Origin: JBCCGE01 sp039029455
Lineage (GTDB): Bacteria; Pseudomonadota; Gammaproteobacteria; Arenicellales; Poriferihabitantaceae
NCBI GenBank assembly: GCA_039029455.1
Contig: JBCCGE010000010.1
Coordinates: 1 to 54,888 of the forward strand
Direction: 5' to 3'
DNA: 54,888 nucleotides
Position 1 is the first letter of the stretch. Each line of letters starts with the position of its first letter. The position numbers and the translations under genes are program-made. This document shows positions 18,561-27,104 of the stretch, one piece after another. The notes below the pieces were generated by a model, which saw only the letters and a program-made list of their open reading frames with translations, was not told the origin of the DNA and ran no database searches.

Positions 18561-18812
18561 GGAAACTCCGGCGCCATGGCGAGAAATGATCGCGCGCTAA
18601 ATTGTACGGCCTGAATCTTGTTTTCGGGCAGTGTATTGTCTACCACCGCAAGCATGGTACAACTGTCGAACTATCGCAACAGTGCGGAGCCGCGCCACCC
18701 AGTGTGGGATAGTGGCGTAAACCTGGACAAACTGTGCGGTTACAGCAGTCCATACCGTATTGGGGAACTTAAACACGCTGACAAAAACCGGAATTGAAAA
18801 CAGGCCATTTAA

Positions 18813-19592
18813 ATGTTTGACCGACTATTCAAAAAAACGAACTCCACAATCGATACTGGCAACGACGAGAGTTATGACGCGTTCGCCTATTTTCGGGATC
18901 ATTTAATTTTTCGAGCGGAGCACCACAAAACAGAATACTCCGCGAATCAGCCGTTTCCTCATGTCGTTATGGATGATTTTCTGCCAGAGCACCTGGCACA
19001 GAGGGTACTGGACCGCTTTCCTACTCCTGAATTTGAGGGATACGAACAGCCGGACAATGAGCATCAGGTCAACAAACTCGGACGTTTGCAGGCCAGTCAG
19101 TTCAAGGGCGTCGATGAATGGTTAAGAAATACGGTACATCATTTCAATTCCGTCGCTTTTATCAACTTTTTACAGCTTCTGACCGGAATTTCAGGACTGA
19201 TACCTGATCCATACTTTAACGGAGGGGCATTTCACCAGATTCTGCCGGGTGGCAAGCTTGATGTTCATGCGGATTTTAATGTCGATGTAGAGCGCCTGCT
19301 GCGCCGGCGGATTAACGTGCTGGTGTATTTCAACAAAGACTGGAACGACGACTACAAAGGCAATCTGGAATTGTGGGATCGTGACCTTAGTGCCTGCCAA
19401 CAATCAATTGCACCCCTGTTTAATCGGGCAGTTATCTTCAATACAACATCCGATTCCTATCACGGGCACCCGGAGATACTCTGCTGTCCATCGGGCACAA
19501 CGCGAAAGTCACTCGCGTTCTACTACTACACTGCTGACGAAGATGTGTTCAAAGATCAGTTTGCTCACAATACATTGTGGCGGGAAACCTAG
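18813..19592 (+). CDS. 2OG-Fe(II) oxygenase (prolyl-4-hydroxylase-like)
   Basis: Cytosolic 259-residue oxygenase of the double-stranded beta-helix fold. The iron triad is assigned to His and Asp of LDVHADFNVD and to the His of DSYHGHPE; the 2-oxoglutarate-binding Arg is in TTRKSLAFYYYTAD. The N-terminal part FPHVVMDDFLPEHLAQRVL matches the start of P4H-like proteins that act on proteins or free amino-acid derivatives. It stands alone with about 250 bp upstream, which show no gene, and 185 bp before deaD. Substrate unknown. Confidence 0.85.
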   Translation: MFDRLFKKTNSTIDTGNDESYDAFAYFRDHLIFRAEHHKTEYSANQPFPHVVMDDFLPEHLAQRVLDRFPTPEFEGYEQPDNEHQVNKLGRLQASQFKGVDEWLRNTVHHFNSVAFINFLQLLTGISGLIPDPYFNGGAFHQILPGGKLDVHADFNVDVERLLRRRINVLVYFNKDWNDDYKGNLELWDRDLSACQQSIAPLFNRAVIFNTTSDSYHGHPEILCCPSGTTRKSLAFYYYTADEDVFKDQFAHNTLWRET

Positions 19593-19777
19593 AATTTCAG
19601 CTGTTTTGGCCGAAATTACATGGTATCCCATACTGTCATTTAGACAGCGATTCCTATACACTCCGCGCCGCTGCTTTCGGCAGTAGTGTGGAACAAGGAT
19701 TTCGAATCCATCAAGCCCGCGTTCTTTGATTCCTGAGGACGCATTCACCCGTAAATCAAATCGAAAAGAGCCTTTCT

Positions 19778-21505
19778 ATGTCTGACAAGGTTGTCACCCA
19801 GTTTGATCAGTTATCGCTGATGAAGCCCATTCTTAAGGCTCTCGATTCCGTTGGATACGAGTCGCCCACTCCCATACAAGCCAAAACCATACCGCATCTG
19901 CTCAAAGGCCGGGATCTGATCGGCATGGCCCAGACCGGAACCGGAAAGACGGCGGCGTTTGCACTACCCATTCTGAACACGCTTGATTGTCGACAACGAA
20001 CGCCTCAGGTGCTGGTGCTGACACCTACTCGTGAACTCGCTCTGCAGGTCGCTGAAGCGTTTAAAACCTATGCGGCGCATATAGGTGGATTCAGCGTGCT
20101 GCCGATTTACGGCGGTCAGGAGTATCGAGGGCAAATCAGGGCGCTGAAGCGCGGTATTCAGGTGGTCGTGGGCACGCCCGGTCGGGTTATGGATCATATG
20201 AAGCGCAACACCCTCAAGCTGGGTGGGTTGAAAACACTCGTGCTTGATGAAGCTGATGAAATGCTGCGCATGGGATTTATAGAAGATGTTGAATGGATAC
20301 TCAGCCAGACTCCGGTTGATCGACAGGTTGCGTTGTTTTCAGCGACAATGCCAACACCGGTCAAGAAAATTGCTGAACAGCATTTGCGAAACCCGATTGA
20401 AGTCACGACCCGTGTCAAAACGGTGGCCGCAGACACTATTCGCCAGCGGTACTGGTCTGTCCAGGGTCAGCACAAGCTCGATACTCTGACCCGTATTCTG
20501 GAAGCTGAGCCCTTTGACGCGATGATCATTTTTGTCAGAACCAAGAGAGCCAGTACCGAGCTGGCGGATAAACTGGAAGCGAGGGGCTACGGTGCTGCAG
20601 CACTGAATGGGGACATTGCTCAGGGTCAGCGCGAGCAGGTGCTTCGATCTTTGCGTAATGGAAAGATCGATATTCTTGTGGCCACAGATGTCGCTGCCCG
20701 TGGACTGGATGTGGATCGAATCAGTCACGTTCTAAACTACGATATCCCACACGACCCCGAGGCCTACATTCATCGAATTGGACGCACAGGGCGTGCAGGT
20801 CGTCGGGGAGAAGCTATTCTGTTTGTTGCGCCGCGTGAGAAGCGGATGCTCGCGTCAATAGAGCGATCAACCGGTGCGCCGATTAAGCCGCTATCGCTGC
20901 CATCGAATGATCGGATAAACGAACGTCGAATCGAGCGATTTAAACAGAATATTCGTGACAATCTGGAAGAGAAAAACCTGGCGCTTTTTAAGGAACTGCT
21001 CAGCGAACTGCAAACGGAGTGTGACGATGTTGATATGCTGGACATTGCGGCGGCGCTTGCAAACCAGCTGCAGGGTGATGCCCCTTTTTTACTTGCGAAA
21101 GACAGTAAGGAACGGCAGCACGCGGACGTTGTTCGAGTTGCCGCAAGACGGAGTCCGTCACCAGGTCGGTCCAACGCACGTGAAAAATCAAGAACAGGCG
21201 CGAAGGTCAGGCGAGAGCAGACTCAGGCAGGGCGTGCATCCGCCCAACGGAAACGGAGCGGCAGCGCAATGTGTCGATACCGTCTCGAAGTAGGGCGGTC
21301 GCACGATGTCCGCCCATCACAGATCGTGGGCGCTATCGCCAATGAGTGCGGACTGGGATCCGGCTACATTGGCAAAATCGAAATACACGAGAATCACAGC
21401 ACCGTTGATCTGCCGGAAGGTATGCCAAGAGCGCTGTTCAAGAAACTCAAAAAGGCCTGGGTGTCCGGTCAGAGGCTGCAAATCCGGCGTCTCGCGCAGA
21501 GCTGA
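19778..21505 (+). CDS. deaD: DEAD-box ATP-dependent RNA helicase
   Basis: RNA helicase of the DeaD/CsdA type, used in ribosome assembly and RNA decay, often cold-induced. Motifs in order: Q motif PTPIQAKTIP, motif I AQTGTGKT, Ia PTRELALQ, II DEAD, III SAT, and VI HRIGRTGRAGR. After the two RecA domains (to about residue 370) and a basic, low-complexity segment (about 440-490, many Arg and Ser) comes a DbpA-like RNA-binding domain starting at CRYRLEVGRSHDVRPSQIVG. At 575 residues it is slightly shorter than E. coli DeaD. The 185-bp upstream gap leaves room for a long structured leader, which contains small inverted repeats (AATTTC/GAAATT near 19594-19614). It is convergent with the next gene, 4 bp away. 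Confidence 0.93.
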   Translation: MSDKVVTQFDQLSLMKPILKALDSVGYESPTPIQAKTIPHLLKGRDLIGMAQTGTGKTAAFALPILNTLDCRQRTPQVLVLTPTRELALQVAEAFKTYAAHIGGFSVLPIYGGQEYRGQIRALKRGIQVVVGTPGRVMDHMKRNTLKLGGLKTLVLDEADEMLRMGFIEDVEWILSQTPVDRQVALFSATMPTPVKKIAEQHLRNPIEVTTRVKTVAADTIRQRYWSVQGQHKLDTLTRILEAEPFDAMIIFVRTKRASTELADKLEARGYGAAALNGDIAQGQREQVLRSLRNGKIDILVATDVAARGLDVDRISHVLNYDIPHDPEAYIHRIGRTGRAGRRGEAILFVAPREKRMLASIERSTGAPIKPLSLPSNDRINERRIERFKQNIRDNLEEKNLALFKELLSELQTECDDVDMLDIAAALANQLQGDAPFLLAKDSKERQHADVVRVAARRSPSPGRSNAREKSRTGAKVRREQTQAGRASAQRKRSGSAMCRYRLEVGRSHDVRPSQIVGAIANECGLGSGYIGKIEIHENHSTVDLPEGMPRALFKKLKKAWVSGQRLQIRRLAQS

Positions 21506-21509
21506 AGTT

Positions 21510-22307
21510 CTAAGCCCCGTATAGCCAGTTGCGCGGATTCGTTACTGCAGGTCTGAAGTAACAAATCATTCGCATCGCGCCGGATTCACTCTCGATATTC
21601 TCCCAGGGTGCCACGCCGTGGAGCATCATTCGATGTACCACGAAGGCTTCTCCCGGTTTTGCATGCACTTCCACTCTGCTGCAGTTGTCGAAGATTCTGC
21701 GTCTGAGCGATTGATAGAAATCGGTAATATCCTGACTGCCCCAGTTTTCCGGATCGGTGTCGCCAAACAACTGGCGCAGACTGTCTCTGATTAGATGATG
21801 GGATCCCTCCCAAAGAACGAACGGTGCGGCATGTTCTGGAAACAGATTCATCGGAATGCCAAGAATATATGCGTGCATTTCTTTCAGATATCGTCTTCTT
21901 TTATCGCCAACCGGAAGTAATCCATCAAGGTGTGCCGCATCGCGATTGCGGCGATAACGATTTGCCGCTTCGGACTCGGTTGGGGAAGGTTTGGGATACC
22001 CCGGGTAACACACAGACAGCTGCCCGTTATCCAGTTCGATGGTCGATTGCAGTCCGATTTGCTGAATAAATTCAGTTGCGTCACACTGCAGTGCATCGGT
22101 GCTTTCTACAGAGCCGTCGGTGCGGTTCGGCAATACGTTAACACCGGCAAACCACGTGTTGCCATATCGAAACCACTCCTTATTTTCGGGAGCATGGAGA
22201 ACGCGATTTGCGAAAGGACAAATCTGATGGACCCAATTCAGAAGGCGAGTATCGGTTCCAAACTGCGTCCAGCCCTTATTGAGATATTCGCGTTCGTGAT
22301 TTACCAC
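21510..22307 (-). CDS. Putative Fe(II)/2OG dioxygenase (PhyH-like)
   Basis: A 265-residue protein with the likely facial triad His and Asp in DAAHLDGLLP and His in VVHRMMLHGVAPW, followed by an arginine in GAMRMICYFRP that would hold 2-oxoglutarate. Between them FVLWEGSHHLI resembles the GSH segment of phytanoyl-CoA-dioxygenase-like enzymes. No signal peptide. Assignment to the clavaminate/PhyH superfamily rests on this motif order, not on strong overall similarity. It ends 4 bp from the convergent deaD gene; upstream, 218 bp separate it from glyA on the same strand. Substrate unknown. Confidence 0.7.
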   Translation of the reverse strand: MVNHEREYLNKGWTQFGTDTRLLNWVHQICPFANRVLHAPENKEWFRYGNTWFAGVNVLPNRTDGSVESTDALQCDATEFIQQIGLQSTIELDNGQLSVCYPGYPKPSPTESEAANRYRRNRDAAHLDGLLPVGDKRRRYLKEMHAYILGIPMNLFPEHAAPFVLWEGSHHLIRDSLRQLFGDTDPENWGSQDITDFYQSLRRRIFDNCSRVEVHAKPGEAFVVHRMMLHGVAPWENIESESGAMRMICYFRPAVTNPRNWLYGA

Positions 22308-22525
22308 CCGTGTACTCGCTTTAAAAAGGGTAGTTCAACTGTGTTGGGTTTACGTTGGGCTGGCAAGGTTATTTGCGGAGTTAAGTTTCAGCTGTTTGCC
22401 ACTCGTTTTGATTTTGTGAAGGACCTGTGAACTGACACTATACCGGTAATTTAGAACAATTTCGTGGCGAAGAACGTGGCGACAAAAGTCTCTGCAGATT
22501 TTAGATTGTAAATCAGTTTTGAGCT

Positions 22526-23797
22526 TCAGTAGATCGGGAACCGTGCGCACAATTCGCCGACCCGCCCGCACAGGTGGTTCTTGTCGACCAAATTCTGATT
22601 GCTCAATGCTGTCGCGACATGTGAAATAATTTCGGCAATATGACTGAATTCGTCTTTGCCAAAACCCCGCGTCGTTGCCGCAGCCGAACCCAGACGAAGA
22701 CCGGTCCAGGATGACGGCGCCCCGATGTTCCCGGGAACCGGATTTTTGTTGGTGGTAATGTTGATCGACTCGAGTGCATCCTGAACCTGCTGACCGGACA
22801 GACCGAGCGGCTCAAAATCCAACAGAACCATGTGGGTGTCTGTTCCATCGGTAATCACTTTGAGGCCACGGTGTTGTAACTCTGCTGCCAGTGATTGGGC
22901 ATTTGCGACAACGCGGGCGGTGTAGTTTCGAAAAGCCGGATCCAACGCTTCACCGAGGCACACGGCCTTGGCGGCCAGTATCTGCGTATGCAAACTCCCC
23001 TGTACCCCTGGAAAAATTGCCGACTGCAGTTTTTTAGACCATACCGGATCTTTTGAAAGAATCAGTCCGCCCCTTGGACCACGCAGAGTCTTTGTCGTAG
23101 TACAGGTAACAATATCAGCGTGTGGCAGAGGTGAGTCGAGTTGCTGTCCAGCCACCAGACCTGCGATATGGGCCATGTCGACCAAAAATAATGCGTCATA
23201 TCTTTTTGCGATTGCCGCAAGACGCGCAAAGTCGAGTCGACGTGGATACGCGGAACCGCCAGCGATCAAAAGGCGTGGTCTGAAGTTATCGGCGAGACGC
23301 TCAACTTCATTGTAGTCGACCAATCCGCTGTCCGCATTCACACCGTAGTGGTGCGCATTAAACCACCGTCCCGACTGGTTAGGCGCCGCACCGTGACTGA
23401 GGTGTCCTCCGGCGGCAAGTTCCATACTAAGCACAGAATCACCGGGTTTTAGCAGCGCAAAAAATACAGCCTGGTTAGCCTGAGTACCCGAATGAGGCTG
23501 CACGTTAGCGTATTCGCAGTTAAAGAGTGCCTTTGCCCGATCAATAGCGGCCTGCTCACAGATATCGGCGTATTTTCCACCTCCATGAAAACGATTGCCG
23601 GGGTAGCCTTCCAGAGTTTTGTTCGTAATTTCATGTCCAAGAGCGTCCAGTACGGCCCTGCTCACCATGTTTTCGGACGCAATCAGTTCGATTTGATCCT
23701 GCTGGCGTTTTGATTCGGATACGAGTGCTTCGGCAACTAATGGGTCCGATGCGCTGAGTGGGCGGGTAAAGTAAGGCAGGTCTGAATCTTCGGACAT
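22526..23797 (-). CDS. Serine hydroxymethyltransferase-family enzyme, divergent
   Basis: PLP enzyme of 423 residues with the SHMT fold: IELIASENMVSRAVLDALG, HSGTQANQAVF, VDMAHIAGLVAGQ and the PLP lysine Lys236 in TCTTTKTLRGPRGG. It would interconvert serine and glycine with tetrahydrofolate, or act on an alpha-methyl or other hydroxy amino acid. It departs from housekeeping GlyA at normally rigid positions: the block usually written KYAEGYPGKRYYGG reads KTLEGYPGNRFHGG, and LAHGGHLTHG reads LAAGGHLSHG. It may therefore be a paralogue with altered substrate use. A short extra tail after SNQNLVDKNH is also unusual. It is divergent from the NHL-repeat gene. Confidence 0.88.
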   Translation of the reverse strand: MSEDSDLPYFTRPLSASDPLVAEALVSESKRQQDQIELIASENMVSRAVLDALGHEITNKTLEGYPGNRFHGGGKYADICEQAAIDRAKALFNCEYANVQPHSGTQANQAVFFALLKPGDSVLSMELAAGGHLSHGAAPNQSGRWFNAHHYGVNADSGLVDYNEVERLADNFRPRLLIAGGSAYPRRLDFARLAAIAKRYDALFLVDMAHIAGLVAGQQLDSPLPHADIVTCTTTKTLRGPRGGLILSKDPVWSKKLQSAIFPGVQGSLHTQILAAKAVCLGEALDPAFRNYTARVVANAQSLAAELQHRGLKVITDGTDTHMVLLDFEPLGLSGQQVQDALESINITTNKNPVPGNIGAPSSWTGLRLGSAAATTRGFGKDEFSHIAEIISHVATALSNQNLVDKNHLCGRVGELCARFPIY

Positions 23798-23919
23798 GTA
23801 AGAGGTGATTGAATGGTTGCGAACGACAAAAGGATCAGTGTGGTATTCTGCCTCAGAAAAGCCGAATCAGTAACGTACTCTGTGCCAAAAACTATACCTT
23901 CTACCGTTTGGAACCCATA

Positions 23920-24801
23920 ATGCTCGCCGAAATTTTCAGCCGTGAATTTGCAAAAAGAACAGTATTGTTCACGATTCTGATCTTTGGTTGCTTGCAATGT
24001 ACGTGGGCGGATTCCAGGGCAAAATTTTTGACCGCGAGCGAACCGGTATTGAGCAATCCCCACGACCTCAAACTCGGGGCTAAAGGCAAATCACTATTTG
24101 TTACAGATACGAATAATAATCGAATTGTAATTCTTGATCCGCTTACTCTCACTTACCAGAGTGAGTTCGGTCAGGACTATCTCCAACACCCCCATGATCT
24201 TGATTTTGATGCCAAAGGTCGGGCTTATGTTGCGGACACCGGCAATGATCGTGTGCTGATATTCAACCTGAGCGGGATTTCTACCGGTATTGAAGGTGAA
24301 CTCAGTGAAAGAATAAAAGGTCCGGAAGGTGTGTTGGTGCATCCGAACGGACGATTGTATGTAACCGGAAGAGATTCGGCTAACCTTGTTTCGTTTGCGG
24401 ACGGCGAGGTGGTTGACGAGTTGCTCGGTCTTTCATCTCCACAGGATGTGGAGATGGCTCACGACAATAATATCTGGGTCGCCGATTCAGGAAATAATCG
24501 TATGTTGCTGTTAACGCCAGACCTTGAAATTATTGCTGAGTTGCGAGGCTCACCATTTGATTTTGAGGGCGCGGGATATCAGGACACGCTGCGTACCGGG
24601 ACACTGGTGGTCGCCGATACGAATAATCACTCAATAAAATTGATCGACCGTGAGGATCGACTGATCCTGCGCATTGGTCAGGGGCAATCCGGGCTTGGTG
24701 AAGGTGTTTTTAGTTTTCCTGAAGGAGTCGAAGTCAGAAACCAGCTTTTATGGATATCGGATTCAGCAAACAACAGGGTGGTGAAATACCGTTTGCACTA
24801 A
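23920..24801 (+). CDS. Exported six-bladed NHL-repeat protein
   Basis: Starting at the ATG at 23920 gives a classical Sec signal peptide (RTVLFTILIFGCLQCTWADS) and a 293-residue precursor; the frame is open further upstream but without a signal. The mature part consists of six NHL-type repeats, for example LFVTDTNNNRIVILDP, AYVADTGNDRVLIFNL, IWVADSGNNRMLLL and LWISDSANNRVVKY, which would close as a beta-propeller in the periplasm. Such propellers bind proteins, nucleic acids or polysaccharide, and some are lyases; no catalytic motif was recognised. A weak stem (GCGCT at 24802, AGCGC at 24813) follows the stop codon. Confidence 0.85.
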   Translation: MLAEIFSREFAKRTVLFTILIFGCLQCTWADSRAKFLTASEPVLSNPHDLKLGAKGKSLFVTDTNNNRIVILDPLTLTYQSEFGQDYLQHPHDLDFDAKGRAYVADTGNDRVLIFNLSGISTGIEGELSERIKGPEGVLVHPNGRLYVTGRDSANLVSFADGEVVDELLGLSSPQDVEMAHDNNIWVADSGNNRMLLLTPDLEIIAELRGSPFDFEGAGYQDTLRTGTLVVADTNNHSIKLIDREDRLILRIGQGQSGLGEGVFSFPEGVEVRNQLLWISDSANNRVVKYRLH

Positions 24802-25200
24802 GCGCTCATTCCAGCGCGTTCTTGTACCCATAATTCTATGCATCATTGGCGCAGGTCGTTCTCGAGTGCAAAGTCTGTTTTCTTCACATGGATACTACAT
24901 GGCACTCGACGGAACAGAACAATGTGTTTGAAGATCGCAGCTGCAAGACCGGATAGCGGCGCTACACGGCAACTTGAGCTGATCTCATAATCGGGTCGGA
25001 TTCACAGTTGCATAAAACCGCAGAAGGTTGAGCCTGCAGTGATTCAGGAGAGTCGTTCTGCAAAGATTTCGTCTCAGCCATGACTAAGGTCATGCAATCT
25101 GGACTGTTTTGATTTGAACGAGACCCGGCGGATTGTGAGTGGTAACCGCTCATTCCGGGTTCTTTGCCCGATCTGCTTTCCGTCGGGATCAGGAGCCCGA
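24802..25200. other. 399-bp intergenic region without a convincing gene
   Basis: It lies between two convergent genes. It contains an 8-bp inverted repeat TCGAGTGC (24862-24869)/GCACTCGA (24902-24909) and a short CATGAC/GTCATG hairpin near 25079-25094. A 63-codon minus-strand frame at 24962-25153 has no Shine-Dalgarno and a shuffled-looking composition. No tRNA or other RNA family was recognised. Confidence 0.5.
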
Positions 25201-26364
25201 TTAACTAAATTTCGAATTATCTGATCTCGGGTTGCCCAGCTTACGGTTCAGAACGCGCAATGTGGATTGCATGCCGTCGAGATCTGGATAGCATCCCTGT
25301 AGCCAACGACTTCCTGCGCCGGTAAATGCGGTTCTGGAATGCAGTACGCGAGTGTTGTCCACAACAAAACATTCTCCCGGATTAAGTTTAAAGGACAGGA
25401 AGTTGTTTAGGTTGTACAGTATCCGTTCGAACCGTTTCATGGCCTCGTAGTAGTCGGGGATCAGATCCGCAGGTACGTTTACAACCGCCGAAATGGACCT
25501 GTTGTTGTAGCGCACGGCTTTAAGCACGCCTTCGGGCGAGAGCTCGAGTATTGGGCGGGTCGACTTAAGGTGGACATCATCCGCGCCAGCGTATTCAAAA
25601 CAGGCGCTGAACCCACTTAAGAGTTTGAAACTTTCAGGCCATCGCTGCTGCAATTCCCGGGCAGCGTTAAAACCATCGACCACTATAGACTCGCCACCGT
25701 CAGCGGAGTTCTCGAGACAGTGGAGAATTTGCATAGTGGGTAGCGGGTCCCGGTAGGGGTTGTCGGTATGAGGCGGCAGTGCCATTCCGGTGTAAGCCAG
25801 ATTAATCGGTTTAACTTCATTTCTGACTTCGAACCATTTGCCGTAATTGGTTTCTCGGACATATCCGAACAGCGCGGCTATCTTAAGAATATCACCCGAT
25901 TCTGTCGGCGCATTGCAGAGCCGGCCAATTCCATACTGTTGAATGTCGAGCAACCAATTCCTGAGCGACTCTTCGCTATTGCAGACATCATGCCAGTCCG
26001 GGTTATGCAGAGCTAGTTCGGACTGCTCGCCCCACAGTGCAATGTGCTCGGCGATCAATCCTGACTGATGGGTTTGATGTTCGTTGAAAATTTTCTCGAG
26101 CCAGCCTATGCGGAAGCGGGCAACAAGTTTTTCAGGCTTAAAGACAACCTCCAGCCACTCGCCAACAACTTTGGACGCCGAAGATATACAAATGTCCTCA
26201 GGCAAATCCGTCAGAGAAATCAGCCGTTGTCCGTTCTGTGGTGAACGTGTGCTGTCATCGTGAGAATTATCACGTAACCAGATGGCGTGCAACACCATTG
26301 GTCCGGTCCGGTTTGTATCCAAAACCAGCGTTTTTCCATCTTCAGAGACGATACAGGAACTCAT
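25201..26364 (-). CDS. Gamma-butyrobetaine hydroxylase-like 2OG dioxygenase
   Basis: Fe(II)/2OG dioxygenase of the GBBH/TauD group, about 387 residues. It has an N-terminal DUF971-type domain (LHAIWLRDNSHDD, then NGQRLISLTDLP) and a TauD domain with iron ligands His and Asp in LPPHTDNPYRDP and His in NTRVLHSRTAF, followed by the 2OG arginine in GSRWLQGCY. Family members hydroxylate gamma-butyrobetaine to carnitine or trimethyllysine. The cysteines that bind structural zinc in typical GBBH (CxCxxC after LRDN) are missing. I start at ATG 26364, 7 bp after the preceding gene; a GTG at 26403 would overlap that gene by 32 bp. It forms an operon with the Popeye-domain protein upstream. Confidence 0.87.
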   Translation of the reverse strand: MSSCIVSEDGKTLVLDTNRTGPMVLHAIWLRDNSHDDSTRSPQNGQRLISLTDLPEDICISSASKVVGEWLEVVFKPEKLVARFRIGWLEKIFNEHQTHQSGLIAEHIALWGEQSELALHNPDWHDVCNSEESLRNWLLDIQQYGIGRLCNAPTESGDILKIAALFGYVRETNYGKWFEVRNEVKPINLAYTGMALPPHTDNPYRDPLPTMQILHCLENSADGGESIVVDGFNAARELQQRWPESFKLLSGFSACFEYAGADDVHLKSTRPILELSPEGVLKAVRYNNRSISAVVNVPADLIPDYYEAMKRFERILYNLNNFLSFKLNPGECFVVDNTRVLHSRTAFTGAGSRWLQGCYPDLDGMQSTLRVLNRKLGNPRSDNSKFS

Positions 26365-26371
26365 AGTTTGA

Positions 26372-27028
26372 TTAGCTTGCTGATACTTTAGTTGCCATGT
26401 CACGGTTTAGAAGTTCATAAATCGCGACCCTTATGCCCGGATTTTTCTTTTGCAGTTGCTTAAAGGTGTCACTTTCCCAATAGACATAATTCCCACCGGT
26501 TTGGAGCGTGGTGGTAGCACTGGCATTTTGATTGAGAAAAAACGCAACTTCACCGATAAATATGCCCGGGTCGAGGGGGAATTCCCTGTTTTGTTTACTG
26601 ACAACTGTGGTGCCGTCCAGAATGTAGAACAATCTCTCGACAGGTTTATCTTCTTCAGTGAGAACAATATTGTCCTGTACCGTGTTCCATGTGGTGACGC
26701 CCAACAACTTTCTGAACTCTCCGGGAGAGAGCGTGCTGAACACGTCGTAAAGTCGTTTTTCATCATCGCTCAGATTGAATGTGGTCCGCTCCAGAACAAT
26801 CTTAACAGTGACCCACAAGTTTGCTGCGCCAAGAATCAGACTCCAGATAATCGGTTCCCATAGCGGCTGGTCGGGGACAAAATAGTAATAGAGGATATAC
26901 AGTATGGTCGCGACCAGAACGAGTCCGCGAAGCAGCAACTGGTCACTGACAGCAAAAGCCACGACATAAAGGAGACTCGCTATATGGATCAGCACTACTG
27001 CGCTGGTAAGGGAATTCAGAATCTGCAT
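26372..27028 (-). CDS. Popeye-type membrane protein with cyclic-nucleotide-binding fold
   Basis: A 218-residue protein with three hydrophobic segments in the first 85 residues (near AVVLIHIASLLYVVAFAVS, LLLRGLVLVATILYILYYYF, IIWSLILGAANLWVTVKIVL) followed by a cytoplasmic domain of cyclic-nucleotide-binding shape (about 95-205). This layout and the C-terminal pattern NYVYWESDTFKQL...IYELLNRDMATKV match bacterial POPDC proteins. The phosphate-binding cassette reads GIFIGEVAFFLNQNASATT, lacking the arginine of CRP-type cAMP sites, as is usual in Popeye domains. It probably senses a ligand and acts on a membrane partner; which one is unknown. It is cotranscribed with the GBBH-like dioxygenase. 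Confidence 0.82.
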   Translation of the reverse strand: MQILNSLTSAVVLIHIASLLYVVAFAVSDQLLLRGLVLVATILYILYYYFVPDQPLWEPIIWSLILGAANLWVTVKIVLERTTFNLSDDEKRLYDVFSTLSPGEFRKLLGVTTWNTVQDNIVLTEEDKPVERLFYILDGTTVVSKQNREFPLDPGIFIGEVAFFLNQNASATTTLQTGGNYVYWESDTFKQLQKKNPGIRVAIYELLNRDMATKVSAS

Positions 27029-27104
27029 AGGGACGGTAGCAGGGCAGTATTATTCTAGTGACTGAGGCGATAATCGCTTCGTTCCGTGAATTCTAGGTAG
27101 TTTT

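Noticed and set aside
22463..22482. Direct repeat CGTGGCGA twice, 12 bp apart
   Set aside because: Too short and isolated to suggest an array or an attachment site.
22511..22520. TTGTAAAT-like half site near the 3' end of the SHMT gene
   Set aside because: Only a half site, at the 3' end of a gene; likely chance in AT-rich sequence.
24962..25153. 63-codon minus-strand frame in the 399-bp intergenic region
   Set aside because: No Shine-Dalgarno, unstructured composition, no similarity that I recognise; kept only as a remark in the region entry.
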